DNA of 18,201 bases from an uncultured Muribaculaceae bacterium (GTDB lineage: Bacteria; Bacteroidota; Bacteroidia; Bacteroidales; Muribaculaceae): contig CAJUMR010000046.1 in the NCBI GenBank assembly GCA_910587475.1, positions 1-18,201 on the forward strand, read 5' to 3'. A program made the position numbers and the translations under genes. Below are positions 1 to 7,130 of the stretch, in pieces. The notes under the pieces are model-generated. The model was not told the origin of the DNA and searched no databases. It saw only the letters and a list, made by a program, of their open reading frames with translations. Position 1 is the stretch's first letter. Every line of letters starts with the position of its first letter.

Positions 1-49
<49 letters not shown>

Positions 50-65
50 ATGTTGTTTACGGGTG

Positions 66-97
66 CAAAGGTAGCGAGTTTTGTCGAGTCGTGCAAT
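66..97 (-). promoter_or_regulatory. Bacteroidetes-type promoter of the initiator tRNA
   Basis: On the minus strand, 73-66 reads TACCTTTG, an exact TAnnTTTG -7 box. ATTG at 97-94 lies 20 bases further upstream, matching the -33 element at the expected 19-21 base spacing. Transcription would start roughly 10 bases before the tRNA 5' end. This is one of the two promoters in the window where both elements are visible. Confidence 0.7.
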
Positions 98-111
98 AGG
101 CTTAACGTAGT

Positions 112-1626
112 TTAACTAATGAGGTCTCGGCCTGTCATCTCTTTGGGTTGCTTTACGCCCATTATATGAAGGATGGTCGGGGCAACGTCGGCGAGTATGC
201 CGTTTTCGATGTGTGCGTCTTTGTTTTCAGATACATATACACACGGCACAGGGTTGAGAGAGTGGGCGGTGTTAGGCGTTCCGTCGGGGTTGATGGCGTT
301 GTCGGCGTTACCGTGGTCGGCAATGATTATTGTTCCATATCCTGCGGCAAGAGCGGCCTCGCAAGTCTGACGAACACATTCGTCGATTGTAACGACAGCT
401 TTTTCGATGGCTTCATAGATGCCGGTGTGACCTACCATGTCGCCATTGGCAAAGTTAACCACAATGAAATCGTACTTTTCAGATTTGATCGCTGCAGCCA
501 GTTTGTCAGAAACCTCGAATGCGCTCATTTCGGGCTTGAGGTCGTAGGTTGCAACTTTAGGCGACGGCACAAGGATGCGGTCTTCGCCTTCAAAGGGAGT
601 TTCACGACCACCGTTGAAGAAGAATGTGACGTGGGCATATTTTTCGGTCTCGGCGATGTGGAGCTGTTTGAGGTTGAGCGAAGAGAGATATTCACCGAGG
701 GTGTTGTCGACGTTTTCTTTGTCGAATAAGATGTGCACGCCTTCGAACGATGCATCGTAGGGAGTCATGCAGTAGTACTGCAGGCCGGGAATTACGTGCA
801 TGCCTTCTTCTGGCATATCTTTCTGAGTGAGGACAACGGTGAGTTCCTTAGCGCGGTCATTTCGGTAGTTGAAGAAGATGACAACATCGCCGGGCTTGAT
901 TGTTCCGTCGACAGTCGAGTTGTTGATTGGCTTGATGAACTCGTCGGTTACGCCTTCGTCGTAGCTTTGTTGCATTGCAGCGACCATGTCGTCGGACTGT
1001 TTGCCCTGGCCGTCGACAAGGAGGTCATATGCCACTTTGACGCGGTCCCAGCGTTTGTCGCGGTCCATTGCGTAGTAGCGTCCGATGATCGAAGCGATTT
1101 TTCCGGCAGATTTGTCGCAGTGAGCCTGAAGCTGTTCGATGAAGCCTTTACCGCTACGGGGATCGGTGTCGCGTCCGTCCATGAAGCAGTGAAGCCAAAC
1201 TTTATCGAGTTTGTATTCGGCAGCAATGTCGCAGAGCGCAAATACGTGGTCGAGCGAAGAATGCACGCCGCCGTTTGAGGTGAGGCCCATGAAGTGGATG
1301 CCGCAACCATGGTCGCGGGCATATTCAAATGCGCTTTTTACCTCGGGGTTGTTTTTGATCGAACCGTCTTTGATGGCGCGGTTGATCTTTACGAGATCCT
1401 GATAGACGACACGTCCAGCGCCGATGTTAAGGTGACCGACTTCAGAGTTGCCCATCTGTCCGTCGGGCAGGCCGACGCTTTCGCCGCCCGCGAGCAGCTC
1501 AGAGTGGGGATAGTTCTGAAGAAGATAGTCCCAATAGGGAGTCGGAGTCGAGTAGATTGCATCGCTTTTAGTGCGGTTGCCGATGCCCCATCCGTCGAGG
1601 ATCATCAATAGTGCTTTTTTACCCAT
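112..1626 (-). CDS. gpmI: 2,3-bisphosphoglycerate-independent phosphoglycerate mutase
   Basis: This cytoplasmic glycolytic enzyme interconverts 3-phosphoglycerate and 2-phosphoglycerate using two Mn2+ ions and a phosphoserine intermediate. At 504 aa it has the usual family length. The N-terminus carries the metal site LDGWGIG with Asp11. MGNSEVGHLNIGAGR follows, containing the catalytic Ser61. The C-terminal phosphatase-like half contains the metal motifs NFANGDMVGHTG and IADHGNADN followed by TAHSLNPVP. It is the last gene of a three-gene minus-strand run, 9 bases after the small membrane protein, so it is probably co-transcribed with it. The ATG at 1626 gives the canonical MGKKALLMILDGWG start. 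No obvious terminator hairpin is seen between its stop and the tRNA promoter. Confidence 0.97.
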   Translation of the reverse strand: MGKKALLMILDGWGIGNRTKSDAIYSTPTPYWDYLLQNYPHSELLAGGESVGLPDGQMGNSEVGHLNIGAGRVVYQDLVKINRAIKDGSIKNNPEVKSAFEYARDHGCGIHFMGLTSNGGVHSSLDHVFALCDIAAEYKLDKVWLHCFMDGRDTDPRSGKGFIEQLQAHCDKSAGKIASIIGRYYAMDRDKRWDRVKVAYDLLVDGQGKQSDDMVAAMQQSYDEGVTDEFIKPINNSTVDGTIKPGDVVIFFNYRNDRAKELTVVLTQKDMPEEGMHVIPGLQYYCMTPYDASFEGVHILFDKENVDNTLGEYLSSLNLKQLHIAETEKYAHVTFFFNGGRETPFEGEDRILVPSPKVATYDLKPEMSAFEVSDKLAAAIKSEKYDFIVVNFANGDMVGHTGIYEAIEKAVVTIDECVRQTCEAALAAGYGTIIIADHGNADNAINPDGTPNTAHSLNPVPCVYVSENKDAHIENGILADVAPTILHIMGVKQPKEMTGRDLIS

Positions 1627-1635
1627 AGTGTATTA

Positions 1636-1866
1636 TTATTTTTTAGAGTTGTTTGTCAAATCATTGTTGCGTTCGGCGCGAAGTCTCTCCCGGCGCCGGA
1701 GGTTGAAGTGCAATCCCGCGATTACGGCGAGCGTTAGCGCTATAATGCCGAAATATTCGGTGGCCGTCATCGCCCCGGATGAATATTTTTCCCATCCGAA
1801 AACTGATGTTATTGCGAGATAGACGAGCAATAATGCCGGGATAAGAGTCGAACGTTTTACTTTCAT
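1636..1866 (-). CDS. Small two-helix membrane protein of unknown function
   Basis: This 76-aa protein was not recognised as a named family. It has two hydrophobic stretches, roughly residues 7-24 (LIPALLLVYLAITSVFG) and 37-54 (TEYFGIIALTLAVIAGLHF), separated by a short polar link. Its highly basic tail (LRRRERLRAER) would sit in the cytoplasm by the positive-inside rule, predicting a hairpin with both ends inside. Its ATG overlaps the stop of the upstream exonuclease gene by 4 bases, and gpmI follows after 9 bases. Translational coupling to the exonuclease supports that it is a real gene. No function is assigned. Confidence 0.75.
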   Translation of the reverse strand: MKVKRSTLIPALLLVYLAITSVFGWEKYSSGAMTATEYFGIIALTLAVIAGLHFNLRRRERLRAERNNDLTNNSKK

Positions 1867-2516
1867 AATTGTTTTTGGATGTTATTGTCTGTTGTTGTCG
1901 GTTCGGCTACAATGTATGGCGATTCGGCGGGATTGAAAAGGCCTTCGCATAGATGACGGTAGATGCGCAGGCATGCCCATGCGTCGATAGCGGCATATCG
2001 CTGTTGTTGCGGAGTTAATTCTTCGGCTTCCCAGTTGGTAAGTCTCTGTCCCTTGGAAATACATTCTCCGAAAATTATAGCGTAGATCTTCTGGAGCGAA
2101 GTGTCGGCGATGCAGTATTGTTTGACAAAAGATTGCAATTCGACAAATCCTTCCGGGGCTATTTCGCCCGATCGTCCGAGGACAGAAAAATCGTCGTGGA
2201 CAGAAAGCCCTATCTTTTTGACAGCCGGGTTCTGAAGAAAATCAACCAGTTGGGCAAACATGCCGAGTTTGTTTAGCCTGAAAAGAAAACAGAAGTCATC
2301 GGTTGACAATTGCATCAGCGCGACTTTGTGGAGATGACCTTTGCGGAACGATGGCCTTGTCTCTGTGTCGAAGCCGACAATGCGAGCACGCGACAGTTCT
2401 CTGAGTGCGATGCGGGCCTTGTCGATAGTGTCGACGACTTGTATGCCGCCGTTGTATTGCACCGGAGGTAGCTGTGAGATGATGTCCTTGCTTATGGCTA
2501 TGTTGATATTCTGCAT
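1863..2516 (-). CDS. 3'-5' exonuclease domain protein (DEDDy, RNase D/WRN-like)
   Basis: This 217-aa protein is built almost entirely of one DnaQ-like exonuclease fold. Exo I is VGFDTETRPSF (Asp50, Glu52). Exo II is around KIGLSVHDDFSVL (Asp108/109). Exo III is YAAIDAW (Tyr174, Asp178), whose Y-x3-D spacing puts it in the DEDDy group with RNase D and the WRN exonuclease. All four metal-binding acidic residues are present, so it is predicted active. There is no HRDC or helicase domain, so the substrate (RNA or DNA 3' ends) cannot be read from the sequence. It is the first gene of the run ending in gpmI. A TATCTTTG box lies only 8 bases before its ATG. Confidence 0.9.
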   Translation of the reverse strand: MQNINIAISKDIISQLPPVQYNGGIQVVDTIDKARIALRELSRARIVGFDTETRPSFRKGHLHKVALMQLSTDDFCFLFRLNKLGMFAQLVDFLQNPAVKKIGLSVHDDFSVLGRSGEIAPEGFVELQSFVKQYCIADTSLQKIYAIIFGECISKGQRLTNWEAEELTPQQQRYAAIDAWACLRIYRHLCEGLFNPAESPYIVAEPTTTDNNIQKQL

Positions 2517-2524
2517 TTGTTTGG

Positions 2525-2532
2525 CAAAGATA
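2525..2532 (-). promoter_or_regulatory. -7 promoter box for the exonuclease-gpmI operon
   Basis: The minus strand 2532-2525 reads TATCTTTG, a perfect TAnnTTTG box, in the 58-base gap between the exonuclease ATG and the bioD stop. No convincing TTTG -33 element lies 19-21 bases upstream. Only 8 bases separate the box from the ATG at 2516, so the expected start site would leave a leader of a few bases at most. Confidence 0.6.
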
Positions 2533-2574
2533 CTTATTTATGCTTTACTTAGAGGGTTGCTTAACAATTTTTTA

Positions 2575-3216
2575 TCACATCGATGGCACTTTGAGCATCG
2601 TTGTCAGGGGGAAGTGGTGGCTGATGTAGCGGCTGATGAAGCCTCTTGTGTCGGCTGCTATAACCTGATCGGTGTCGAAATGGGTGTTATACAGGATGTA
2701 TTTCAAGTCGATGCCTCTCGCCTTGATGGCTTCGAGACTGAGGATTGTGTGATTGATCGATCCGAGCACGCCGTTTGTCACGAGCGCGAGCGGCAAGTTG
2801 CGCGTCACGATATAGTCAATGGTGAGAAAATCGTCGGAGATAGGCACCATCAGTCCGCCGGCTCCTTCGATGAGCAGAGCGTCGTAGCGCTGCGACAGGA
2901 GTTCACGGCTTCGGTCTATGGCGCTCAGATCGATTTCGCGGCCGTCGAGCTGCGCTGCGAGTTGCGCCGATGCAGGGTAGGAGAATATTACCGGAGATGT
3001 CGTCAGATCAGCATCTTCGGGCAGCGGTCCTGTGCCGCATAACCGCCGGTGCAGTTCAATGTCTTCCGATCGTCCGACATTGCCGGTCTGGATGAATTTT
3101 TGAGTGGCGACGGTCATCCCTCGGTCCATCATCTGACGTGCGAGCCATGCCGTGCAGTAACTCTTGCCGGCATCGGTATCGATGCCCGATATGAATAGTG
3201 TTTCAGCCATTGTCAT
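2575..3216 (-). CDS. bioD: Dethiobiotin synthetase
   Basis: It closes the ureido ring of 7,8-diaminopelargonic acid with CO2 and ATP, the penultimate step of biotin synthesis. The 213-aa length is typical. The N-terminal P-loop is GIDTDAGKSY (residues 11-20). LIEGAGGLMVPISDD (about residues 95-109) is the conserved substrate-binding segment of BioD. Its start overlaps the 3' end of the upstream bioG-bioC gene by 14 bases. A second in-frame ATG two codons later (3210) would give MAETLFISGID and is equally plausible. It is the last gene of the bioA-F-GC-D operon, and no terminator hairpin is visible after it. Confidence 0.95.
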   Translation of the reverse strand: MTMAETLFISGIDTDAGKSYCTAWLARQMMDRGMTVATQKFIQTGNVGRSEDIELHRRLCGTGPLPEDADLTTSPVIFSYPASAQLAAQLDGREIDLSAIDRSRELLSQRYDALLIEGAGGLMVPISDDFLTIDYIVTRNLPLALVTNGVLGSINHTILSLEAIKARGIDLKYILYNTHFDTDQVIAADTRGFISRYISHHFPLTTMLKVPSM

Positions 3217-4603
3217 GTTTTTTTAGAATCATTCTTATAGTACGATAGGTCAGATGGCATTGTCCGTCGAGCATTCTGGGATAACGTTTGACGAATGATG
3301 GCCCACTGACATTGTTGCCCGGACGCCGCAGGCCATTGACTCCTGTAAGGCGGAGGTGACGGAGCACGTCGACCGGGTTGTTGAAGGCCATGTCGTAGTC
3401 GGCGGTTTCGATCGACAGGGTCTCGAATCCGTCGGGGATCATGGCTGTCCATTGACGCAGGTCGGGAACGGCGAGCGTCACCCCGCTTGCGGCGGTGAGT
3501 TCGTGCATGTTGCCGCGGAGAAATGCAGTCATCAGCAGGAGTCCTCCTGGCCGAAGCACTCTGAGACATTCTTCAATGAACCGTGCCGGAGAGTTGAACC
3601 ATTGCACAGTCGAGGCTGTGGCTATGATGTCGAAACGTCGGGCTTGTGTGCGGCAGATCTGCAATTCGGCGTCGCAACTCGAAAAGCAGGCGTCATCGAA
3701 GCCTTCGGGCGGAACGGAATTGGTGTCCCACAGGTGGAGGAAGCCGTTGCGCATCATCGGGGCGAGACGGCGAGTGAGCGAGCCTGTGCCGCATCCGATC
3801 TCAAGAGCTACGTTGCCGGGGGCAGATATGTCGATGTCGGCTTTAAGCCGTTTGATGTCGTCGATGAGGGCGTCGACGATAGCTTTTTGTACCGGAGCAT
3901 TGTCGTCGTAGGACGATCGGCCGGCGTCAAAGCGCTCGGCAGCCTGTTGTTTGTCGATGATGTAAGCATCGGCGATTTCCTGCAGGTCGATGTAGTGCGG
4001 GCGGTCGATCACCGTCGTCGGAACTGAAGACCATGCTCTCTGTTGGTTGCATGCAGGGAATATTGCATCCTGGCGGCCAATGACAGCACGGTCCCAGCGC
4101 GTCACCTTTGGATTGGCAAACCAAGGCTCGGGGTGGATGGCACGCAACTCGTCGATGAGTTCGTCGATGTCGGTGCGTTGTGGCGCTGTCTGCATGAAAA
4201 GCTCGGTCGTCGGTCGGTCGCCGCACATGCGTCTGAAAAATTTTGCGAGGTTGCGGCTGTTGAGAGTCGAGGCTGTACCTTCGAATATGGCTTCCGGGAT
4301 GCCGAGAAGGTTGTTGACCGGCGACATTGTGCCGTTGACGGCTATTTTTGCCGTGATGAGATGGTCTATTGCATGGATCGACATTGAGGCTGCATAGACT
4401 CCCATCGACCATGCGATCAGTGCGATTTCGTCGTAAGCTGATGCTACAGACCAGTCCATCGACAGGTCGCGGTAGTCCCATAGAACAAGTGTGTCGTAGC
4501 CGGGACGGGATACATGTCTGAACGGGTTGGCATCCATTCCCCACCCGGCGAAGATGATCAGAAGCCGGCGATTGTTGGCCTGAATGACAAACTCGTGTTT
4601 CAT
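3203..4603 (-). CDS. bioC: BioG-BioC fusion: pimeloyl-ACP methyl ester esterase plus malonyl-ACP O-methyltransferase
   Basis: This 466-aa protein joins two biotin-precursor enzymes. Residues 1-215 resemble BioG (DUF452, alpha/beta hydrolase). They include FAGWGMDANPF near the N-terminus, the nucleophile elbow IAWSMG with Ser66, and a likely Asp179 (GRQDAIFP) and His203 (DRPHYIDL) completing the triad. Residues from about 225 to the end are a BioC-type SAM-dependent methyltransferase. They begin with the family signature FDAGRSSYDDNAPVQ and continue with SAM motif I VALEIGCGTGSLT (265-277) and LRVLRPGGLLLM. In the known pathway BioC methylates the malonyl group so that fatty acid synthase can elongate it, and BioG removes the methyl ester from pimeloyl-ACP. 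One chain therefore carries the entry and exit enzymes. It overlaps bioF by 4 bases and bioD by 14. The reading frame is continuous, so this is a true fusion. Confidence 0.9.
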   Translation of the reverse strand: MKHEFVIQANNRRLLIIFAGWGMDANPFRHVSRPGYDTLVLWDYRDLSMDWSVASAYDEIALIAWSMGVYAASMSIHAIDHLITAKIAVNGTMSPVNNLLGIPEAIFEGTASTLNSRNLAKFFRRMCGDRPTTELFMQTAPQRTDIDELIDELRAIHPEPWFANPKVTRWDRAVIGRQDAIFPACNQQRAWSSVPTTVIDRPHYIDLQEIADAYIIDKQQAAERFDAGRSSYDDNAPVQKAIVDALIDDIKRLKADIDISAPGNVALEIGCGTGSLTRRLAPMMRNGFLHLWDTNSVPPEGFDDACFSSCDAELQICRTQARRFDIIATASTVQWFNSPARFIEECLRVLRPGGLLLMTAFLRGNMHELTAASGVTLAVPDLRQWTAMIPDGFETLSIETADYDMAFNNPVDVLRHLRLTGVNGLRRPGNNVSGPSFVKRYPRMLDGQCHLTYRTIRMILKKHDNG

Positions 4604-5742
4604 TTTGTGCAGTTTTGTTGGACTTTGCCGGTCAGACGACCGATTACGGCAGCAAGATTGTCGATAGCTTCGGGCGCAATTGCTGCCGACAGACTGAACC
4701 GCAGGCGCTCAGTGCCGGGCGGTACGGTCGGAGTGCGAATGGGCAGTACTTTGTATCCTTGGTCGAGCAGGCGCATCGACAGCTCGACAGCTTTGCGTGC
4801 GTCGCCGACGATAAGGGGCCTTATATGGCTCGGATCGTCGGCTCCGAGTGCGTCGGCAAGTTTTGCGGCGAGCTGTCTCAGGGTCTGTCGCTCACTGTCC
4901 ATTGACAGCATGCGCTTGAATATGAAGCTGCTCCATGCAATGTTGATCGGCGGCAATGCTGTTGAAAAAATCAAGCTGCGTGACTTGTTGACCATGAAAT
5001 CGCGCATTTTCGGCGACATTATGGCGTAGGCTCCGGCCGAAGCAAGAGCTTTGCCCATTGTGCCGACGATTATGTCTGTCTCGGCCGGAGAGTGGGCTGC
5101 CGCTGCGAGACCGAGTCCGGCCGGGCCAGTGACGCCTACTGCATGAGCTTCGTCGATATATAGCAGAGCCTTGCCGCCGCATCTGCGTTTGGCTTCTATG
5201 AGTCTGTCGATGTCGGCGCTGTCTCCGTCCATGCTGTAGACGCTTTCTGCGACGATGAGGATGTTGTCGTAGAGCTGTGCTTTGCTGTCGATGATGCGTT
5301 CGAGATGATCATAGTCGTTGTGACGGAAACGTTCGAACGGTGCGCCCGAAAGTTTTATTCCGTCTATTATGCTTGCATGAACCAATCGGTCGGCAATTAT
5401 CAAGGTGTGCTTGTCGGCCAACGCTTGTATCAGTCCTATATTGGCATGGTAGCCGCTGTTGAATGCGAGCGCTGAGCGACCGTTGCCGTAGGCGTCTGAC
5501 AGGATGGCTTCGAATTCGGTATACTCCCGTTGTCGAGCTCCGAGCAGTCTCGACGCTGATGCGCTCATCAGCAGCGCCGCCGGATCTTTGTCGGCAAAGA
5601 ATTCGTCGCGTAGATCCGATCTTTCGGCGAGACCGAGATAGTCATTCGACGACAGGTCGACAACCGACGGGTCGCATTCGTCGGGAATGTGGCGCAGGTT
5701 GCCTGAGTCGGCGAGGTGGTCGAGTATGAGGTCGATGTTCAT
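4600..5742 (-). CDS. bioF: 8-amino-7-oxononanoate synthase
   Basis: This PLP-dependent enzyme condenses pimeloyl-ACP (or -CoA) with L-alanine, releasing CO2. At 380 aa it has the normal length for the alpha-oxoamine synthase family. Visible motifs are SSNDYLGLAE (31-40), ASASRLLGAR (61-70), FNSGYHANIG, the YIDEAHAVGVTG segment with Asp197 and His200, and VGTMGKALAS with the PLP lysine Lys231. It starts 5 bases after the bioA stop and overlaps the next gene by the ATGA arrangement at 4600-4603. This indicates co-transcription and probable translational coupling. Confidence 0.96.
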   Translation of the reverse strand: MNIDLILDHLADSGNLRHIPDECDPSVVDLSSNDYLGLAERSDLRDEFFADKDPAALLMSASASRLLGARQREYTEFEAILSDAYGNGRSALAFNSGYHANIGLIQALADKHTLIIADRLVHASIIDGIKLSGAPFERFRHNDYDHLERIIDSKAQLYDNILIVAESVYSMDGDSADIDRLIEAKRRCGGKALLYIDEAHAVGVTGPAGLGLAAAAHSPAETDIIVGTMGKALASAGAYAIMSPKMRDFMVNKSRSLIFSTALPPINIAWSSFIFKRMLSMDSERQTLRQLAAKLADALGADDPSHIRPLIVGDARKAVELSMRLLDQGYKVLPIRTPTVPPGTERLRFSLSAAIAPEAIDNLAAVIGRLTGKVQQNCTK

Positions 5743-5747
5743 GATGG

Positions 5748-7034
5748 TCAGGCAAATGCTTTAACGAGTTCGACCATTTGAGTCGTCAGATGCTTCAACT
5801 GGCTGTCGGATATGACATATGGCGGCATAATGTAGACGTTGCGGCCGAATGGACGGATCCAGACGCCGCGTTCGACGCATTGTTTCTGAAATTCACCGAC
5901 ATCGACAGGCTCTTTCGTTTCGATTACACCGATGGTACCGATTGTGCGCACGTCTGCGACATTGTCAAACGACGCTGCGGGGGCGATGCCTTCCCTGATG
6001 AGAGACTCGATGTGGGCTACGCGTGATTTCATGTCGTTTTCGGCAAGAATTTTGAGAGATTCGGTCGCGACGGCGCAAGCGAGCGGATTTGCCATGAACG
6101 TCGGGCCATGCATCATTACTCCGGCCTCGCCGCGCGAGATAGTGTCGGCGACTTCCTGTGTGGTCATGACAGCACTGAGTGTCATGTAGCCCCCTGTAAG
6201 ACCTTTGCCGACGGTCATTATGTCGGGTTGTACGCCTGCATGTTCGCATGCAAAACAACGTCCAGTTCGCCAGAAGCCTGTGGCTATTTCGTCGAAAATG
6301 AGGTAGAGGCCGTGGGTGTCGCACAGCTCTCTGGCCTGACGGAGGTATTCCTGATGGTAGAACCACATGCCGCCTGCACCTTGCACTATTGGTTCGAGAA
6401 TGATTGCAGCGATTTCATCGTGGTGCTTCTCGATTACCTGACGCAGCGGATCAATGTCGGCCGGGTCCCATTCTCCATCGAAACGCGATGACGGCGAGGG
6501 AACGAAATAGCGCACAGGGAGTGCCGACCCGAATGCGCTGTGCATTCCTGTGACAGGATCGCATACGCTCATGGCGTTCCATGTGTCGCCGTGGTAGCCG
6601 CGCCGTATGGTGACAAAATTGGTCTTGCGGTGGTCGCCCGATCGCGACACTGCTGCCTGTACAGCCATTTTCATTGCCACTTCGATGGCCACTGAGCCGG
6701 AGTCGGCAAAGAAGACATTGTGCATGGAGTCTGGAGCTATCGACAGCAACGCTTTGCCAAGTTCGATCGCCGGACGATGGGTCAGACCTCCGAACATGAC
6801 GTGGCTCATCGAGTCGAGTTGACGTCGGACTGCGTCGTTGAGCCTCTGATTATTATAGCCATGGCATACACACCACCACGATGACATTCCGTCGATTAGG
6901 CGTGTGCCGTCGGCGAGGACGATTTCAACGCCTTCGGCACGGTCGACAAGGTAAGTTGGGAGAGGGTTGATGGTTGATGTATAGGGGTGCCAGAGATGCT
7001 CTCGATCCCAGGCATCGTGCAATTGCTGTTTCAT
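5748..7034 (-). CDS. bioA: Adenosylmethionine-8-amino-7-oxononanoate aminotransferase
   Basis: It transaminates 8-amino-7-oxononanoate to 7,8-diaminopelargonate, normally using SAM as amino donor. From the ATG at 7034 the protein is 428 aa, the normal BioA length. It opens MKQQLHDAWDREHLWHPYTS, matching the position of HIWHPYTS in E. coli BioA. Other BioA motifs are DGMSSWWCVCHGY (48-60), SHVMFGGLTHRPAIEL, ADSGSVAIEVAMKMA, IFDEIATGFWRTG with Asp248, and TVGKGLTGGYM with PLP-lysine Lys277. An in-frame TTG at 7067 would add 11 residues, but these do not look like family sequence and would contain the promoter box, so I reject it. It is the first gene of the biotin operon. It is not fused to bioB, which is absent here. 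Confidence 0.96.
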   Translation of the reverse strand: MKQQLHDAWDREHLWHPYTSTINPLPTYLVDRAEGVEIVLADGTRLIDGMSSWWCVCHGYNNQRLNDAVRRQLDSMSHVMFGGLTHRPAIELGKALLSIAPDSMHNVFFADSGSVAIEVAMKMAVQAAVSRSGDHRKTNFVTIRRGYHGDTWNAMSVCDPVTGMHSAFGSALPVRYFVPSPSSRFDGEWDPADIDPLRQVIEKHHDEIAAIILEPIVQGAGGMWFYHQEYLRQARELCDTHGLYLIFDEIATGFWRTGRCFACEHAGVQPDIMTVGKGLTGGYMTLSAVMTTQEVADTISRGEAGVMMHGPTFMANPLACAVATESLKILAENDMKSRVAHIESLIREGIAPAASFDNVADVRTIGTIGVIETKEPVDVGEFQKQCVERGVWIRPFGRNVYIMPPYVISDSQLKHLTTQMVELVKAFA

Positions 7035-7039
7035 ATCTG

Positions 7040-7068
7040 CAAAATTACTACTTTTCCACCAAAGCAAA
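7040..7068 (-). promoter_or_regulatory. Candidate promoter of the biotin operon
   Basis: Minus strand 7047-7040 reads TAATTTTG, matching TAnnTTTG, with TTTG at 7068-7065. The 17-base spacing is shorter than the usual 19-21, so the -33 assignment is doubtful. The box ends 5 bases before the bioA ATG, which puts the expected start site at about the first codon. No palindromic BirA-type operator is visible around it. Read-through from uvrA is an alternative source of transcripts. Confidence 0.45.
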
Positions 7069-7084
7069 AAATATGATAGAGTTT

Positions 7085-7099
7085 ACCGGCATCGCCGGT
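7085..7099 (-). terminator. Weak hairpin downstream of uvrA
   Basis: The 15 bases form ACCGGC-ATC-GCCGGT (plus strand), a perfect 6-bp stem with a 3-base loop. It lies 31 bases after the uvrA stop in the uvrA direction. The only T run on the minus strand comes about 10 bases later (near 7066-7071), so it is not a canonical intrinsic terminator. It may only reduce read-through into bioA. Confidence 0.35.
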
Positions 7100-7130
7100 G
7101 TCAGAGTATGCAAATTTGGGCCGGATTGGC

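Noticed and set aside
733..1278. Long open frames opposite gpmI, for example 181 codons on the plus strand
   Set aside because: They lie wholly within a well-identified gene on the other strand, have low-complexity Val/Arg-rich translations and no promoter box. They result from the third-position G/C bias of the real gene.
2341..4027. Plus-strand open frames opposite exonuclease, bioD and bioG-bioC (233 and 223 codons)
   Set aside because: They cross boundaries of genes with clear family motifs and show no recognisable domain.
7035..7067. TTG start at 7067 for bioA
   Set aside because: The extra 11 residues (MLWWKSSNFAD) do not match BioA N-termini, and the ATG at 7034 aligns with the family.
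7035..7130. BirA operator or biotin-responsive element upstream of bioA
   Set aside because: I looked for the TTGTAAACC/GGTTTACAA-type palindrome. Only an isolated GTTTAC (7081-7086) is present, next to the small hairpin, with no second half-site.
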